From positions 147,249-211,248 of the forward strand of contig NZ_CAIJDE010000063.1 of assembly GCF_903819335.1 (NCBI RefSeq): a stretch of 64,000 nt of DNA, read 5' to 3'. This document shows, piece after piece, positions 34,811 to 43,454 of the stretch. The position numbers were made by a program, and so were the translations under genes. The stretch is from Flavobacterium panici. Lineage in GTDB: Bacteria; Bacteroidota; Bacteroidia; Flavobacteriales; Flavobacteriaceae. The notes below the pieces were generated by a model. It saw only the letters and a list, made by a program, of their open reading frames with translations, did no database searches and was not told where the DNA came from. Within the stretch, counting starts at the first letter, position 1, and each line of letters starts with the position of its first letter.

Positions 34811-36715
34811 TTATCGAAGATCGATTTCTAACTTAGCAATAATAACGTTCTTATATAACTCATTTTCCTCTTTTTTCTTGCATTGATACAGAAGTTCTTC
34901 CATGTTTTGGAACTTATCTGAATAAACATAATAAGAAAGGCTGTTTATATTAAAGAAAAAACTAGCGTTAAAATCGCCCGAATCAATAAGTTGCATAATT
35001 AGCTTATCTCGCTGCGGCGCGTCTGTAAATATACCCAAAACTAAGTAATAGCCGTTTGAAACTTCTTTAAGATTATCATAAACTTCAATCTTTATATTTT
35101 TTTCATTTTTAAACGGATTTTCTTTTAGTTCGCGTTTCATTTCTTCGAGCGAAACTGCTTTTGAAGTTTCTGCAGAACCGGATTTTTTAATCGCTTCATC
35201 CTGATATTTTTTCAGTTTTACCAAAGCCAGTTTGTCGTCAAATTTTCTGGCTTCCATACTATAGTAAGAAGCTTTGCTGATGTGACGTTTTACTTCGATT
35301 TGCTTTTGGGTATCCAGCGAATCAATTTTAGAAATTAACTGTTGGTTTTTGGCATCGCCTTGTTCCTGCTCGATTTTGTAGCGTTTGATTTCGTCTAAGG
35401 AAAGTCTTTGCTGAATCGAAGTAACATTTTTATTTTTTTCGCTTTCGCGGATTTTCTTCTTGTATTCCTGATTTTCTTCAACGGCGATTTTCTCTACTTT
35501 ATTCATTAAGCCGGCATATGCTTTTCGGTTTTCTGCCAGTTCTTTTTTTAATTGAGATGATAATTCGCTTGTTTTCCCAATGCTTTCATACGATTGTTTT
35601 TCCAATCGTTTTGATTCATCCACATTTAAAACATCCATCCGTTTTAATTCGACCAAATCATTATTCATCGTGTTTACTAATGAATCTAATTTTGCCATTA
35701 AAATATCCTGAACATTTTTATTGGCTTCTAAAACCAAACGCAGTTTTTCAACCGAATTTTCTTTTGAACCGTTCATATCATTCAAATTAACTTTCAAATC
35801 GTTAATTTTTATAATCTTCTGATTCATTTCTTTTTGAATAACCAATCTGTCTTTTAAATCATCAATTTCAACCGTTTTGGCTTTTGTTTTTTCGACTACA
35901 ACTTGTTTCTCGGCAAGAGCCAGCATTAATTCTTCACTTTCGTTTGCTGGTTTAATTTCTTTTGTATTGATAGCTAGCTTATTACCAACAATTAACCCGT
36001 TTATAATTTCCGGATTTTGAGATTCCAGCTGATCGATTGTAATTCCGTATTTTTTAGAAATCGAAAATTTAGTTTCCTTTGGTTCAACCACATGGAAAAC
36101 AGTTTCCTGATTAATTACGCGAACTTTTCCGTCTAAAGTTTTTCGTTTGTTTGGAATGGCAATTGTCTGTCCAATCTGAAGTCCGTTTTGCAATAATTCT
36201 TTATTAAGATTTTCTAAATCCTGAACCGAAACATTATACTGTCTGGCAATGCTGAATAAGGATTCCTTTGCTACAACAAGATGTGTTGTTTTTGCAGCAA
36301 CTGTAATTTCTGTTTTTGGAAGATTTGAAGTACTTGGCGGAATAATTAATTCCTGTCCAACCTGAAGTCCGCTTGCAAGAATTGGATTTGCATTTTGAAT
36401 AGCTTCTACAGAAACATTATATTTTTTAGATAAACCGTACAGTGTTTCTTTTTCGGCAACAACATGAGTAATTTGCTGCTCTTGATTTATTTTTTGTGGA
36501 GAATGAACGGGAATCTTAATAACTTGATTGTCTTTGATTCCGTTTTGCGATTCGGGGTTGAGTTTGTAAATCTCGTCTACAGAAACCTTATACTTTTGGG
36601 CAATGAAATAAGCAGTTTCCCCTTTTTGAATTTTGTGCTCAATAATTGAATCTTGCGCAGCTATTTTGTTAAAAGACAAAATAAACACAAGAGAAATCGT
36701 TAAAAGTTCTCTCAT
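34811..36715 (-). CDS. LysM-repeat protein with coiled coil and SPOR-like C-terminus
   Basis: 634 aa from MRELLTISLVFILSFNKIAA (signal peptide). Four LysM domains occupy about residues 25-260 (HKIQKGETAYFIAQKYKVSV and similar). A long helical coiled coil rich in Lys and Glu spans about 265-540, and the last 80 residues (GYYLVLGIFTDAPQRDKLIM) resemble a SPOR-like peptidoglycan-binding fold. It is probably an exported cell-wall-associated structural protein. The start 36715 is chosen for the signal peptide and because the longer frame runs into the guaA terminator. Confidence 0.85.
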   Translation of the reverse strand: MRELLTISLVFILSFNKIAAQDSIIEHKIQKGETAYFIAQKYKVSVDEIYKLNPESQNGIKDNQVIKIPVHSPQKINQEQQITHVVAEKETLYGLSKKYNVSVEAIQNANPILASGLQVGQELIIPPSTSNLPKTEITVAAKTTHLVVAKESLFSIARQYNVSVQDLENLNKELLQNGLQIGQTIAIPNKRKTLDGKVRVINQETVFHVVEPKETKFSISKKYGITIDQLESQNPEIINGLIVGNKLAINTKEIKPANESEELMLALAEKQVVVEKTKAKTVEIDDLKDRLVIQKEMNQKIIKINDLKVNLNDMNGSKENSVEKLRLVLEANKNVQDILMAKLDSLVNTMNNDLVELKRMDVLNVDESKRLEKQSYESIGKTSELSSQLKKELAENRKAYAGLMNKVEKIAVEENQEYKKKIRESEKNKNVTSIQQRLSLDEIKRYKIEQEQGDAKNQQLISKIDSLDTQKQIEVKRHISKASYYSMEARKFDDKLALVKLKKYQDEAIKKSGSAETSKAVSLEEMKRELKENPFKNEKNIKIEVYDNLKEVSNGYYLVLGIFTDAPQRDKLIMQLIDSGDFNASFFFNINSLSYYVYSDKFQNMEELLYQCKKKEENELYKNVIIAKLEIDLR

Positions 36716-36730
36716 AAATAGTAGGTTATA

Positions 36731-36767
36731 AAAAATTAAGGCCTTACAAATGTAAGACCTTAATTTT
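36731..36767 (-). terminator. Terminator after guaA
   Basis: AAAATTAAGGCCTTACA (36732-36748) pairs with TGTAAGACCTTAATTTT (36751-36767) with one mismatch and a 2-nt gap; a U-run follows on the minus strand. It lies 11 bp after the guaA stop, separating it from the LysM gene. Confidence 0.85.
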
Positions 36768-36777
36768 AAAAACAATA

Positions 36778-38307
36778 CTATTCCCACTCAATTGTTGCAG
36801 GTGGTTTTGAACTTATATCGTAAACTACACGATTCACGCCTTTTACCTTATTGATAATATCGTTAGATACTTTCATCAAGAAATCGTAAGGCAAATGAAC
36901 CCAGTCAGCAGTCATACCGTCTGTTGATTCTACCGCTCTAAGCGCTACTACTTTTTCGTAAGTACGCTCATCGCCCATAACTCCAACACTGTTTACCGGA
37001 AGCAAAATTGCTCCAGCCTGCCAAACCTTGTCGTATAATCCCCAAGATTTTAATCCTTCAATAAAAACAGAATCAACATCTTGTAAAATTTGTACTTTCT
37101 CCGGAGTAATATCTCCTAAAATTCTAATTGACAATCCTGGACCTGGGAAAGGGTGTCTTCCTAATAATTCAGGATCTATTCCTAAAGTAGCTCCAACTCT
37201 TCTAACTTCATCTTTAAAAAGCATTCTAAGCGGTTCTACAATTTTTAATTTCATATAATCTGGCAATCCACCAACATTATGGTGTGATTTAATTGTTGCA
37301 GATGGTCCTTTTACCGAAACAGATTCAATTACGTCTGGGTAAATTGTTCCTTGCGCTAACCATTTTACATCTTCAATTAAATGTGATTCATCGTCAAAAA
37401 CTTCGATAAATACACGTCCGATAGTTTTACGTTTGGTTTCAGGATCGCTGATTCCGGCAAGTTCAGAAAGAAAACGATCTCCGGCGTCAACACCTTTTAC
37501 GTTTAATCCCATTCCTTTGTATTGATCTAATACGTTTTGGAATTCGTTTTTACGAAGTAATCCGTTGTTTACGAAAATACAGTAAAGGTTTTTACCAATT
37601 GCCTGGTTTAATAAAACCGCAGCTACAGTAGAATCTACTCCGCCTGATAATCCTAAAACTACTTTATCGTTTCCTAATTTCTCTTTTAATTCTCCCACCA
37701 TTTCTTCTACGAAAGCGTTTGGTGTAAAGTTTTGAGGAACTTCGGCAATTTTAACTAAAAAGTTCTCCAGCATTTTTGATCCGTCTGTAGAATGGAAAAC
37801 TTCTGGATGATATTGAATTCCGTACGTTGTTTCGCCTTCAATTTTATAAGCGGCAAATTCTACGTCGTGTGTGCTTGCTAATTTTACAGCATTTGTTGGA
37901 AGCGCTTTGATACTATCGCTGTGGCTCATCCAAACCTGACTGTTTTCTGAAACTCCTTCAAAGAAAACTTCATTATCTTTTATATAAGATAAATTCGCTC
38001 TGCCGTATTCTCTAGTATTAGAAGCTGCAACTTCACCTCCACTAAAATGAGCTAAATATTGCGCTCCGTAACAAACGGCAAGCATTGGAAGTTTACCTCT
38101 AATTTGAGATAAATCAGGATGCGGGGCATCTTCTGCGCGAACAGAAAATGGACTTCCGCCTAAAATTACTGCTTTGTAAGCTGATAAATCACTAGGAAAG
38201 TGATTGTAAGGAAAAATTTCGCAGAATATATTTAATTCGCGAACTCTACGCGCAATAAGCTGTGTATATTGCGATCCGAAATCTAAAATAAGTACGTTGT
38301 GTTGCAT
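36778..38307 (-). CDS. guaA: GMP synthase (glutamine-hydrolysing)
   Basis: 509 aa. The class I amidotransferase domain has the catalytic Cys in LAVCYGAQYL and His/Glu in GIQYHPEV. The PP-loop ATPase domain has GLSGGVDSTVAAV, and the C-terminal dimerisation domain ends DISSKPPATIEWE. It converts XMP to GMP with ATP and glutamine. The ATG at 38307 is used; a TTG two codons upstream is not needed. Confidence 0.97.
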   Translation of the reverse strand: MQHNVLILDFGSQYTQLIARRVRELNIFCEIFPYNHFPSDLSAYKAVILGGSPFSVRAEDAPHPDLSQIRGKLPMLAVCYGAQYLAHFSGGEVAASNTREYGRANLSYIKDNEVFFEGVSENSQVWMSHSDSIKALPTNAVKLASTHDVEFAAYKIEGETTYGIQYHPEVFHSTDGSKMLENFLVKIAEVPQNFTPNAFVEEMVGELKEKLGNDKVVLGLSGGVDSTVAAVLLNQAIGKNLYCIFVNNGLLRKNEFQNVLDQYKGMGLNVKGVDAGDRFLSELAGISDPETKRKTIGRVFIEVFDDESHLIEDVKWLAQGTIYPDVIESVSVKGPSATIKSHHNVGGLPDYMKLKIVEPLRMLFKDEVRRVGATLGIDPELLGRHPFPGPGLSIRILGDITPEKVQILQDVDSVFIEGLKSWGLYDKVWQAGAILLPVNSVGVMGDERTYEKVVALRAVESTDGMTADWVHLPYDFLMKVSNDIINKVKGVNRVVYDISSKPPATIEWE

Positions 38308-38337
38308 GCGCAAAAATACTTTTTATATTCGAAATTG

Positions 38338-38388
38338 AAAAATCGGAACAATGAAAAAATTATATTTTTTTTATTGTTCCGATTTTTT
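38338..38388. other. Strong hairpin upstream of guaA
   Basis: AAAAATCGGAACAAT (38338-38352) pairs with ATTGTTCCGATTTTT (38373-38387) around a 20-nt A/T loop, with T-runs on both strands. On the minus strand it ends about 30 nt before the guaA ATG and looks like an intrinsic terminator or a leader attenuator. Confidence 0.5.
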
Positions 38389-38390
38389 AG

Positions 38391-38487
38391 GTGCAAAGGT
38401 TCAGAGATACAAAGGTTCAGAGGTTTTTCTAAGTTAATTCTGGATTCTTTTTCTCTGTCCCTTTGAACCTTTGCAACTCTGAACCTC
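38391..38487. repeat. AAAGGTTCAGAG repeat element
   Basis: GCAAAGGTTCAGAGATACAA and a second AAAGGTTCAGAGG (38392-38425) are mirrored by TTTGAACCTTTGCAACTCTG (38462-38481) and following bases. A related half copy is at about 60241-60275. It fills the gap between divergent guaA and the lipoprotein gene. Confidence 0.5.
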
Positions 38488-38544
38488 AAAAAAGAGAAAT
38501 CCAACCCCTAAGAAATATCGTATCTACGATAAAAACCCATATTT

Positions 38545-39072
38545 ATGAAATCAAAATCAATTGCTCTTATCCTTTTATTGTCTCTGTTTTTAACTTCTTG
38601 CAATGCTGTAGATGATTTATTAAGTTTTACTATTTCAAACGAAGCATCGATTAAAATTAAAAGTACATCGCCGCTTGATTTACCAACAGAAATAGTTACA
38701 CCAGATGTTACAACCAATTCTTCGGCTGAATTTGAAAACAATAAAACAAAAGCTAGTTTGGTAAAAGATGTAAAAATCAGATCGCTTAAACTTTCTATTT
38801 CTGATCCTTCTGATAAAACTTTTACATTTTTAAAATCGATACACTTATATATTTCAACATCAAATTCTGAAGAAATAGAACTGGCGTATCAGGATAATAT
38901 CAATTCGTCAAGCAATACGATTGATTTAATTTGTACCGATAAAAGACTGGATCAATATATTAAGGCAGACAGCTATAAAATTAGAACACAAGTTACGCTT
39001 AAAGAAACGCTTACAAAAGATGTAACAGTGAAAGCGGATATGAAATTTAGAGTTACTGCGGATCCGTTTTAG
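38545..39072 (+). CDS. Lipoprotein of unknown function
   Basis: 175 aa. Lipoprotein signal MKSKSIALILLLSLFLTSCN with Cys19. The mature part is an all-beta-looking domain (ASIKIKSTSPLDLPTEIVTP, VKDVKIRSLKLSISDP, YKIRTQVTLKETLTKDVTVK) that suggests an immunoglobulin-like or similar sandwich, with no named family recognised. It is a single-gene unit, convergent with the exported protein at 39188-39898. Confidence 0.75.
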   Translation: MKSKSIALILLLSLFLTSCNAVDDLLSFTISNEASIKIKSTSPLDLPTEIVTPDVTTNSSAEFENNKTKASLVKDVKIRSLKLSISDPSDKTFTFLKSIHLYISTSNSEEIELAYQDNINSSSNTIDLICTDKRLDQYIKADSYKIRTQVTLKETLTKDVTVKADMKFRVTADPF

Positions 39073-39076
39073 TCTG

Positions 39077-39180
39077 AGTTACTAAGATTCTAAGCTTTTT
39101 CTTAGAGTATTCGACTAAAAGAATAAGGTTCTAAAATGCTGAGAAAAACTTAGCATCAGAACCTCAGTATCTTAGTATCT
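39077..39180. repeat. CTAAG-rich imperfect inverted repeat between convergent genes
   Basis: AGTTACTAAGATTCTAAG (39077-39094) is mirrored near 39150-39180 (CTCAGTATCTTAGTATCT). Similar CTAAG-rich strings occur at about 7255-7285, 9478-9508 and 29800-29836, all just outside gene ends. Confidence 0.45.
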
Positions 39181-39187
39181 AAAAAAA

Positions 39188-39898
39188 TCACTCTTTCGTA
39201 ACAATAATCGTTGCTCTAAATCCTGCTGCAAGATTGTTCCAATAATCATTTGTAACTAATTGGCCTTTGTCATCGTAAACCCGGATTTCTGCTGTATTTC
39301 CGCCCAAAGAACCAATATTTAGGGCTTCAAAATCTAATTTATTAAAACCTTGGGTCAGGTTTATTTTTACATCTTTATAGCCAGAATCTAAAAGTATCTG
39401 GTCTTTAATCACTACATCATTTGATGAAACTCTGACCAAATCGCCGTCGATTGCACCAAAATCACGGAATTTAACAATAAAGTATTCCGATTTGGTTTTA
39501 AAATCTCCAAGGGAAATATTTGATTTTACCAATGTACCGCGGCCTTCTAATAATCCCGCATCTTTTAAAGCTTTATTTAAATCTTTTTCCATTTTTGCCA
39601 CATATTGATCGCCTGGATTAGCAAAATCATTTTCTGTTGACATGGTAAATTTACTTTTCTCTGCGCCAACCTGAAGCTGGGATTTTGGAGTGATACTCGT
39701 ATTATCAAAAACATTTGGTGTTTTAATACTTGGTATATCGGCAGTTTCTGCTTGTGGATCTTTAACTTGCGGAATTGGTGTTTTTTTCTTTGTGCTAAAC
39801 TTAGGTGCCGGAATAGGCTTGAATTTTGTTCCAAATTCAGTTTGTGCTGAAACAGTTACAGCAGTAAAAAACAGTATAAAAAATAAGATATGCTTCAT
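39188..39898 (-). CDS. Exported protein of unknown function
   Basis: 236 aa with a signal peptide (MKHILFFILFFTAVTVSAQ). It has a Pro/Lys-rich segment (about 25-60, KPIPAPKFSTKKKTPIPQVK), then a C-terminal all-beta domain (about 125-236) with NLTQGFNKLDFEALNIGSLG and AEIRVYDDKGQLVTND, suggestive of a secreted beta-sandwich. No family is recognised. It has a good promoter upstream at 39958-39989. Confidence 0.75.
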   Translation of the reverse strand: MKHILFFILFFTAVTVSAQTEFGTKFKPIPAPKFSTKKKTPIPQVKDPQAETADIPSIKTPNVFDNTSITPKSQLQVGAEKSKFTMSTENDFANPGDQYVAKMEKDLNKALKDAGLLEGRGTLVKSNISLGDFKTKSEYFIVKFRDFGAIDGDLVRVSSNDVVIKDQILLDSGYKDVKINLTQGFNKLDFEALNIGSLGGNTAEIRVYDDKGQLVTNDYWNNLAAGFRATIIVTKE

Positions 39899-39957
39899 TG
39901 AAAAGTGGTTATCGAATTAGCTTTATATTTTTTTATTAGCACTCAAGTCTAGCATCG

Positions 39958-39989
39958 CAAAAATAGCATAAATAAGTTTGGTGCGACAA
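39958..39989 (-). promoter_or_regulatory. Promoter of the exported protein gene
   Basis: Minus strand TTG (39989-39987), 21 nt, then TATTTTTG (39965-39958), a full consensus match, 59 nt before the ATG. The rest of the 39899-40202 gap shows no further feature. Confidence 0.55.
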
Positions 39990-40202
39990 CTTTAAGACTA
40001 TTATAACAATATATTAGGCTAATTTTTGGAATCAAAAAACCTGCCAAAAATTTTAAAATAAATTCTCAATATTAAAATTTCAAATTCCAAACGGATCTTG
40101 ATTATGCGTTAATTTTTTCTTTAAACCTACACATCACTTTGATAGTTAACAACTTATTATTAACTTCAAGATCTCAATTTATTTTATCAAAATTTTATAA
40201 AG

Positions 40203-41120
40203 ATGGATTATATCGACTATTATAAAACCTTAGATGTTACAAAATCGGCAACTGAAGCCGAGATTAAAAAAGCATATCGAAAACTGGCCAGAAAATATCA
40301 TCCAGACTTGAATCCGAATGATAAGGAAGCGGAGAAAAAATTCAAGGAAATCAATGAAGCAAACGAAGTTTTAAGCAATCCTGAAAATCGTAAAAAATAC
40401 GATAAATACGGAAAGGACTGGAAACACGCCGATGAGTTTGAAAAAGCGGGTTACGATCCAAATCAGCAGCAATATTCGAGACAACAGCAAGGTAATCAAG
40501 ACTTTTCTGGTTTTGGCGGAGGTGATTTTTCGGGAAGTGATTTCTCAGATTTCTTTAATTCTATGTACGGTTCTGGGCGAAGCAGTCGCGGTCAGTCTAA
40601 ATATAGAGGACAGGATTTTAATGCTGAACTGCAATTAGATTTGGCTTCTGCTTACACTACACACAAACAAAGTTTGACCGTAAATGGTAAAAATATCCGA
40701 ATTACAATTCCGGCCGGAGTCGAAAACGGTCAGGTTATCAAAATTCCCGGACATGGCGGCGCGGGTGTAAACGGCGGTCCAAATGGTGATTTGTATATTA
40801 CTTTTATAATTGAAAACAATTCTGATTTTAAAAGAGAAGGAAACAATTTGTATTCAAATGTTGATCTGGATCTTTATACTGCAATTTTAGGTGGAGAAAT
40901 TAATATCAAGACTTTTGACGGAAAGGTTAAAATTAAAGTTCCTGCCGAAACCCAAACCGGAACAAAGGTCAAATTAAAAGGAAAAGGTTTTCCTGTTTAT
41001 AAAAAGGACAATCAATTTGGAGATTTATATGTGACATACAACTTAAAAGTCCCGACCCAATTATCTGAAAAAGAAAAAGAATTGTTTGCAGAATTATCTA
41101 AACTTAGAAATCATGAGTAA
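40203..41120 (+). CDS. cbpA: J-domain co-chaperone CbpA-like
   Basis: 305 aa. J domain at residues 1-70 with the HPD motif (RKYHPDLNPNDKEAEKKF), a Gly/Phe/Ser-rich linker (about 90-135), then two DnaJ C-terminal beta domains (about 135-300). The zinc-finger region of DnaJ is missing, as in CbpA. It delivers unfolded proteins to DnaK and stimulates its ATPase. Its stop codon overlaps the start of the next gene, a CbpM-like modulator, by 8 nt. Confidence 0.93.
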   Translation: MDYIDYYKTLDVTKSATEAEIKKAYRKLARKYHPDLNPNDKEAEKKFKEINEANEVLSNPENRKKYDKYGKDWKHADEFEKAGYDPNQQQYSRQQQGNQDFSGFGGGDFSGSDFSDFFNSMYGSGRSSRGQSKYRGQDFNAELQLDLASAYTTHKQSLTVNGKNIRITIPAGVENGQVIKIPGHGGAGVNGGPNGDLYITFIIENNSDFKREGNNLYSNVDLDLYTAILGGEINIKTFDGKVKIKVPAETQTGTKVKLKGKGFPVYKKDNQFGDLYVTYNLKVPTQLSEKEKELFAELSKLRNHE

Positions 41121-41418
41121 CAAGAACTTAATCCAAATAAAACAGTTTTGTATTTATCACGAAATTGAAAATACGTTTATTACTGAGCTTCATAATTATG
41201 GTTTGGTAGAAATTATTGTTGAAGAAAATGACGAATATCTGCAGCCGGAACAACTGCCTTCCATAGAAAAAATGATTCGCATGCATTATGACCTGAATAT
41301 TAATTTAGAAGGAATTGATGCCATTTATCATTTGCTGAATAAAATTGAAACTTTACAGCAGCATTTGACAAACACGCAGAACAAACTAAGAATTTATGAA
41401 GAAAACCAAGCAGAATAA
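41113..41418 (+). CDS. cbpM: Chaperone modulator CbpM-like
   Basis: 101 aa from MSNKNLIQIKQFCIYHEIE. MerR-like helix-turn-helix pattern (EIENTFITELHNYGLVEIIV, then LNINLEGIDAIYHLLNKIET) with a C-terminal coiled coil. CbpM binds the J domain of CbpA and blocks its work with DnaK. Overlap with cbpA (ATGAGTAA) supports pairing. The start at 41113 is used; an earlier in-frame codon would lie inside cbpA. Confidence 0.88.
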   Translation: MSNKNLIQIKQFCIYHEIENTFITELHNYGLVEIIVEENDEYLQPEQLPSIEKMIRMHYDLNINLEGIDAIYHLLNKIETLQQHLTNTQNKLRIYEENQAE

Positions 41419-41581
41419 ATATATTTTCTTTCTTTTTAAATATCACAAAAAAGAATGATTTTCGGTGTGATTTCAACTCAATATAATTCTTTTTGACGGT
41501 CATATTTCCTAAATTGCAACGCATTAATTAACCTGAATTTGTTTTTAAAACGAAACAAAACAATTCAAAAAACCTCATAAA

Positions 41582-41965
41582 ATGAAAAGAGAAAATATCT
41601 TAACAGGATCGCCGTGGGAAGACAAAATGGGATACTGCCGCGCTGTAAGAATTGGCAATATCGTTGAAGTTTCGGGAACTGTAGCAATTGTTGACGGCGA
41701 CAAAGTAAAAGCCGACGATGCTTATGCGCAGACCTATAATATAATTGAACGCGTTGAAAAAGTTCTAGAAGATTTAAACGTTGGAATTAAAGACGTTATC
41801 AGAACTCGTATTTTCACTACTAATGTTGATACTTTTGAAGAAGTTGCCAGAGCGCATTCTGCTTTTTTTAAAGATGTAAAACCAACAACGGGTTTTTATG
41901 AAATTAGTAAATTAGTTGCTCCTGAATATTTAGTTGAAATTGAATTTACGGCTGTTGTACAGTAA
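41582..41965 (+). CDS. RidA/YjgF family protein
   Basis: 127 aa with the RidA fold: GYCRAVRIGNIVEVSGTVAI, the inter-subunit Arg in DVIRTRIFTTNV, and PEYLVEIEFTAVV. Canonical RidA deaminates reactive enamine/imine intermediates. Members of this subgroup differ at some active-site positions, so enzyme activity is likely but not certain. Confidence 0.88.
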   Translation: MKRENILTGSPWEDKMGYCRAVRIGNIVEVSGTVAIVDGDKVKADDAYAQTYNIIERVEKVLEDLNVGIKDVIRTRIFTTNVDTFEEVARAHSAFFKDVKPTTGFYEISKLVAPEYLVEIEFTAVVQ

Positions 41966-41976
41966 ATAGTTTTTTT

Positions 41977-42106
41977 GCCACTAATTTCACTAATTTCCAC
42001 TATTTTTTTTTTGTTTTGCCACAGATTAAAAGGATTTTAAAAGATTTCTTTTGGTTTGTCTCAAATTAAAATATATTAATTCGTGAAAATTCGTGAAATT
42101 CGTGGC
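41977..42106. repeat. GCCACTAATT element containing a half GCCACAGATT repeat
   Basis: The left arm GCCACTAATTTCACTAATTT (41977) is mirrored by AATTCGTGAAATTCGTGGC ending 42106, though the arms have diverged. Inside lies GCCACAGATTAAAAGGATTT (42018 on), one arm of the other family. The right end is only 25 bp before the ClC gene start. Confidence 0.6.
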
Positions 42107-42131
42107 TAGAAAAAACACCTCAAAAAAATTA

Positions 42132-43388
42132 ATGGCTTCCCAAACTCCAAAACAAATCCTGCTTTCCATTCCTAAATGGATTATTATTTGTGCCTTAATT
42201 GGCATATTTTCAGGATCTGCATCTGCATTTTTTCTTGTATCTTTAGAATGGGTTACACAATATAGAATTCAGCACGAGTGGATTATCTGGCTTTTACCTT
42301 TAGGCGGATTTTTAGTTGGTTCTATTTATTATTATTGGGGAGAATCTGTGGTAAAAGGCAATAATTTATTGCTTGAAGAATACGAAAAACCTAAAAAAGT
42401 CATTCCGTTTAAAATGGCTCCTTTAGTTCTTTTAGGAACTTTATTGACCCATTTATTCGGAGGTTCAGCCGGACGCGAAGGTACAGCCGTACAAATGGGA
42501 GGCGCAATCGCCGATCAATTCACCAAAATTTTCAAACTAGACAATGCCGAGCGCAGAATATTAATTATTCTGGGAATCAGCGCTGGTTTTGCGTCTGTTT
42601 TTGGAACTCCTTTGGCAGGTGCTATTTTTGCTTTGGAAGTTTTGTATTTCAGTAAAATCAATTTAAAAAGTATTGTACTTTCTTTTTTAGTCGCTTATGT
42701 TGCTTATTTTACAGTAGAATTTTGGGAAATAAAACATACCCATTACAGCATTCCAATTGTTCCTGAACTTAGTTTTAGCACTATATTTTACACCATATTA
42801 GTGGGACTTCTTTCTGGTTTTGCTGCTTTATTATTTTCACGAAGCACACATTTTTGGGGCTCTCTATTTTCTAAAAACATAAAATATCCGCCGCTTCGTC
42901 CTGTTATTGGCGGAATTGTTTTAGCAATCACCATTGCAGGTTTAGGATTTACCAAATTCTCCGGACTTGGTGTTCCCGTAATTGTCGATTCATTTTCAAA
43001 CCAGAGTGAATGGTACGATTTTCTGCTTAAAATTTTATTTACCGGATTTACTTTGGGCGCAGGTTTTAAAGGCGGAGAAGTAACACCATTATTTTTTGTT
43101 GGTGCCACTTTGGGAAGTGCTTTATCCTTATTTATCCCAATGCCAATTGCACTTTTAGCCGGAATTGGTTTCGTTTCCGTTTTCTCCGGTGCAACCCACA
43201 CTCCTATCGCCTGCACCATTATGGGAATGGAATTATTTGGCATTGAATCTGGAATTTTTATTGCTATAGGATGTACAATTGCTTATTTCTCATCAGGTTC
43301 TGTTGGTATTTACAAATCACAAATTGTAAAAGGGGCAAAATATAAATTGTACCAAAGGTTTCAGAAAAAAGAGCTGGAACATTTGTAG
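42132..43388 (+). CDS. ClC-family chloride channel / transporter
   Basis: 418 aa with about ten membrane segments. Selectivity-filter motifs are seen: GGSAGREGTAVQMGG (the GREGP-like block) and GAGFKGGEVTPLFFVGATLG. Such proteins move chloride (or fluoride) across the inner membrane, as channels or H+/Cl- exchangers. In the GREGP-like block the last residue is Thr. The ATG at 42132 is used; the apparent GTG extension to 42093 lies inside the repeat and is rejected. Confidence 0.9.
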   Translation: MASQTPKQILLSIPKWIIICALIGIFSGSASAFFLVSLEWVTQYRIQHEWIIWLLPLGGFLVGSIYYYWGESVVKGNNLLLEEYEKPKKVIPFKMAPLVLLGTLLTHLFGGSAGREGTAVQMGGAIADQFTKIFKLDNAERRILIILGISAGFASVFGTPLAGAIFALEVLYFSKINLKSIVLSFLVAYVAYFTVEFWEIKHTHYSIPIVPELSFSTIFYTILVGLLSGFAALLFSRSTHFWGSLFSKNIKYPPLRPVIGGIVLAITIAGLGFTKFSGLGVPVIVDSFSNQSEWYDFLLKILFTGFTLGAGFKGGEVTPLFFVGATLGSALSLFIPMPIALLAGIGFVSVFSGATHTPIACTIMGMELFGIESGIFIAIGCTIAYFSSGSVGIYKSQIVKGAKYKLYQRFQKKELEHL

Positions 43389-43454
43389 CAAATATTTCGT
43401 GATAACTAAAAGTTTTTTTTGTAGTATTGTTTGACCTAAATCAAAACTACTAAA

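Noticed and set aside
42093..42131. N-terminal extension of the ClC protein from a GTG
   Set aside because: The codons lie in a palindromic repeat and family homology begins after the ATG at 42132.
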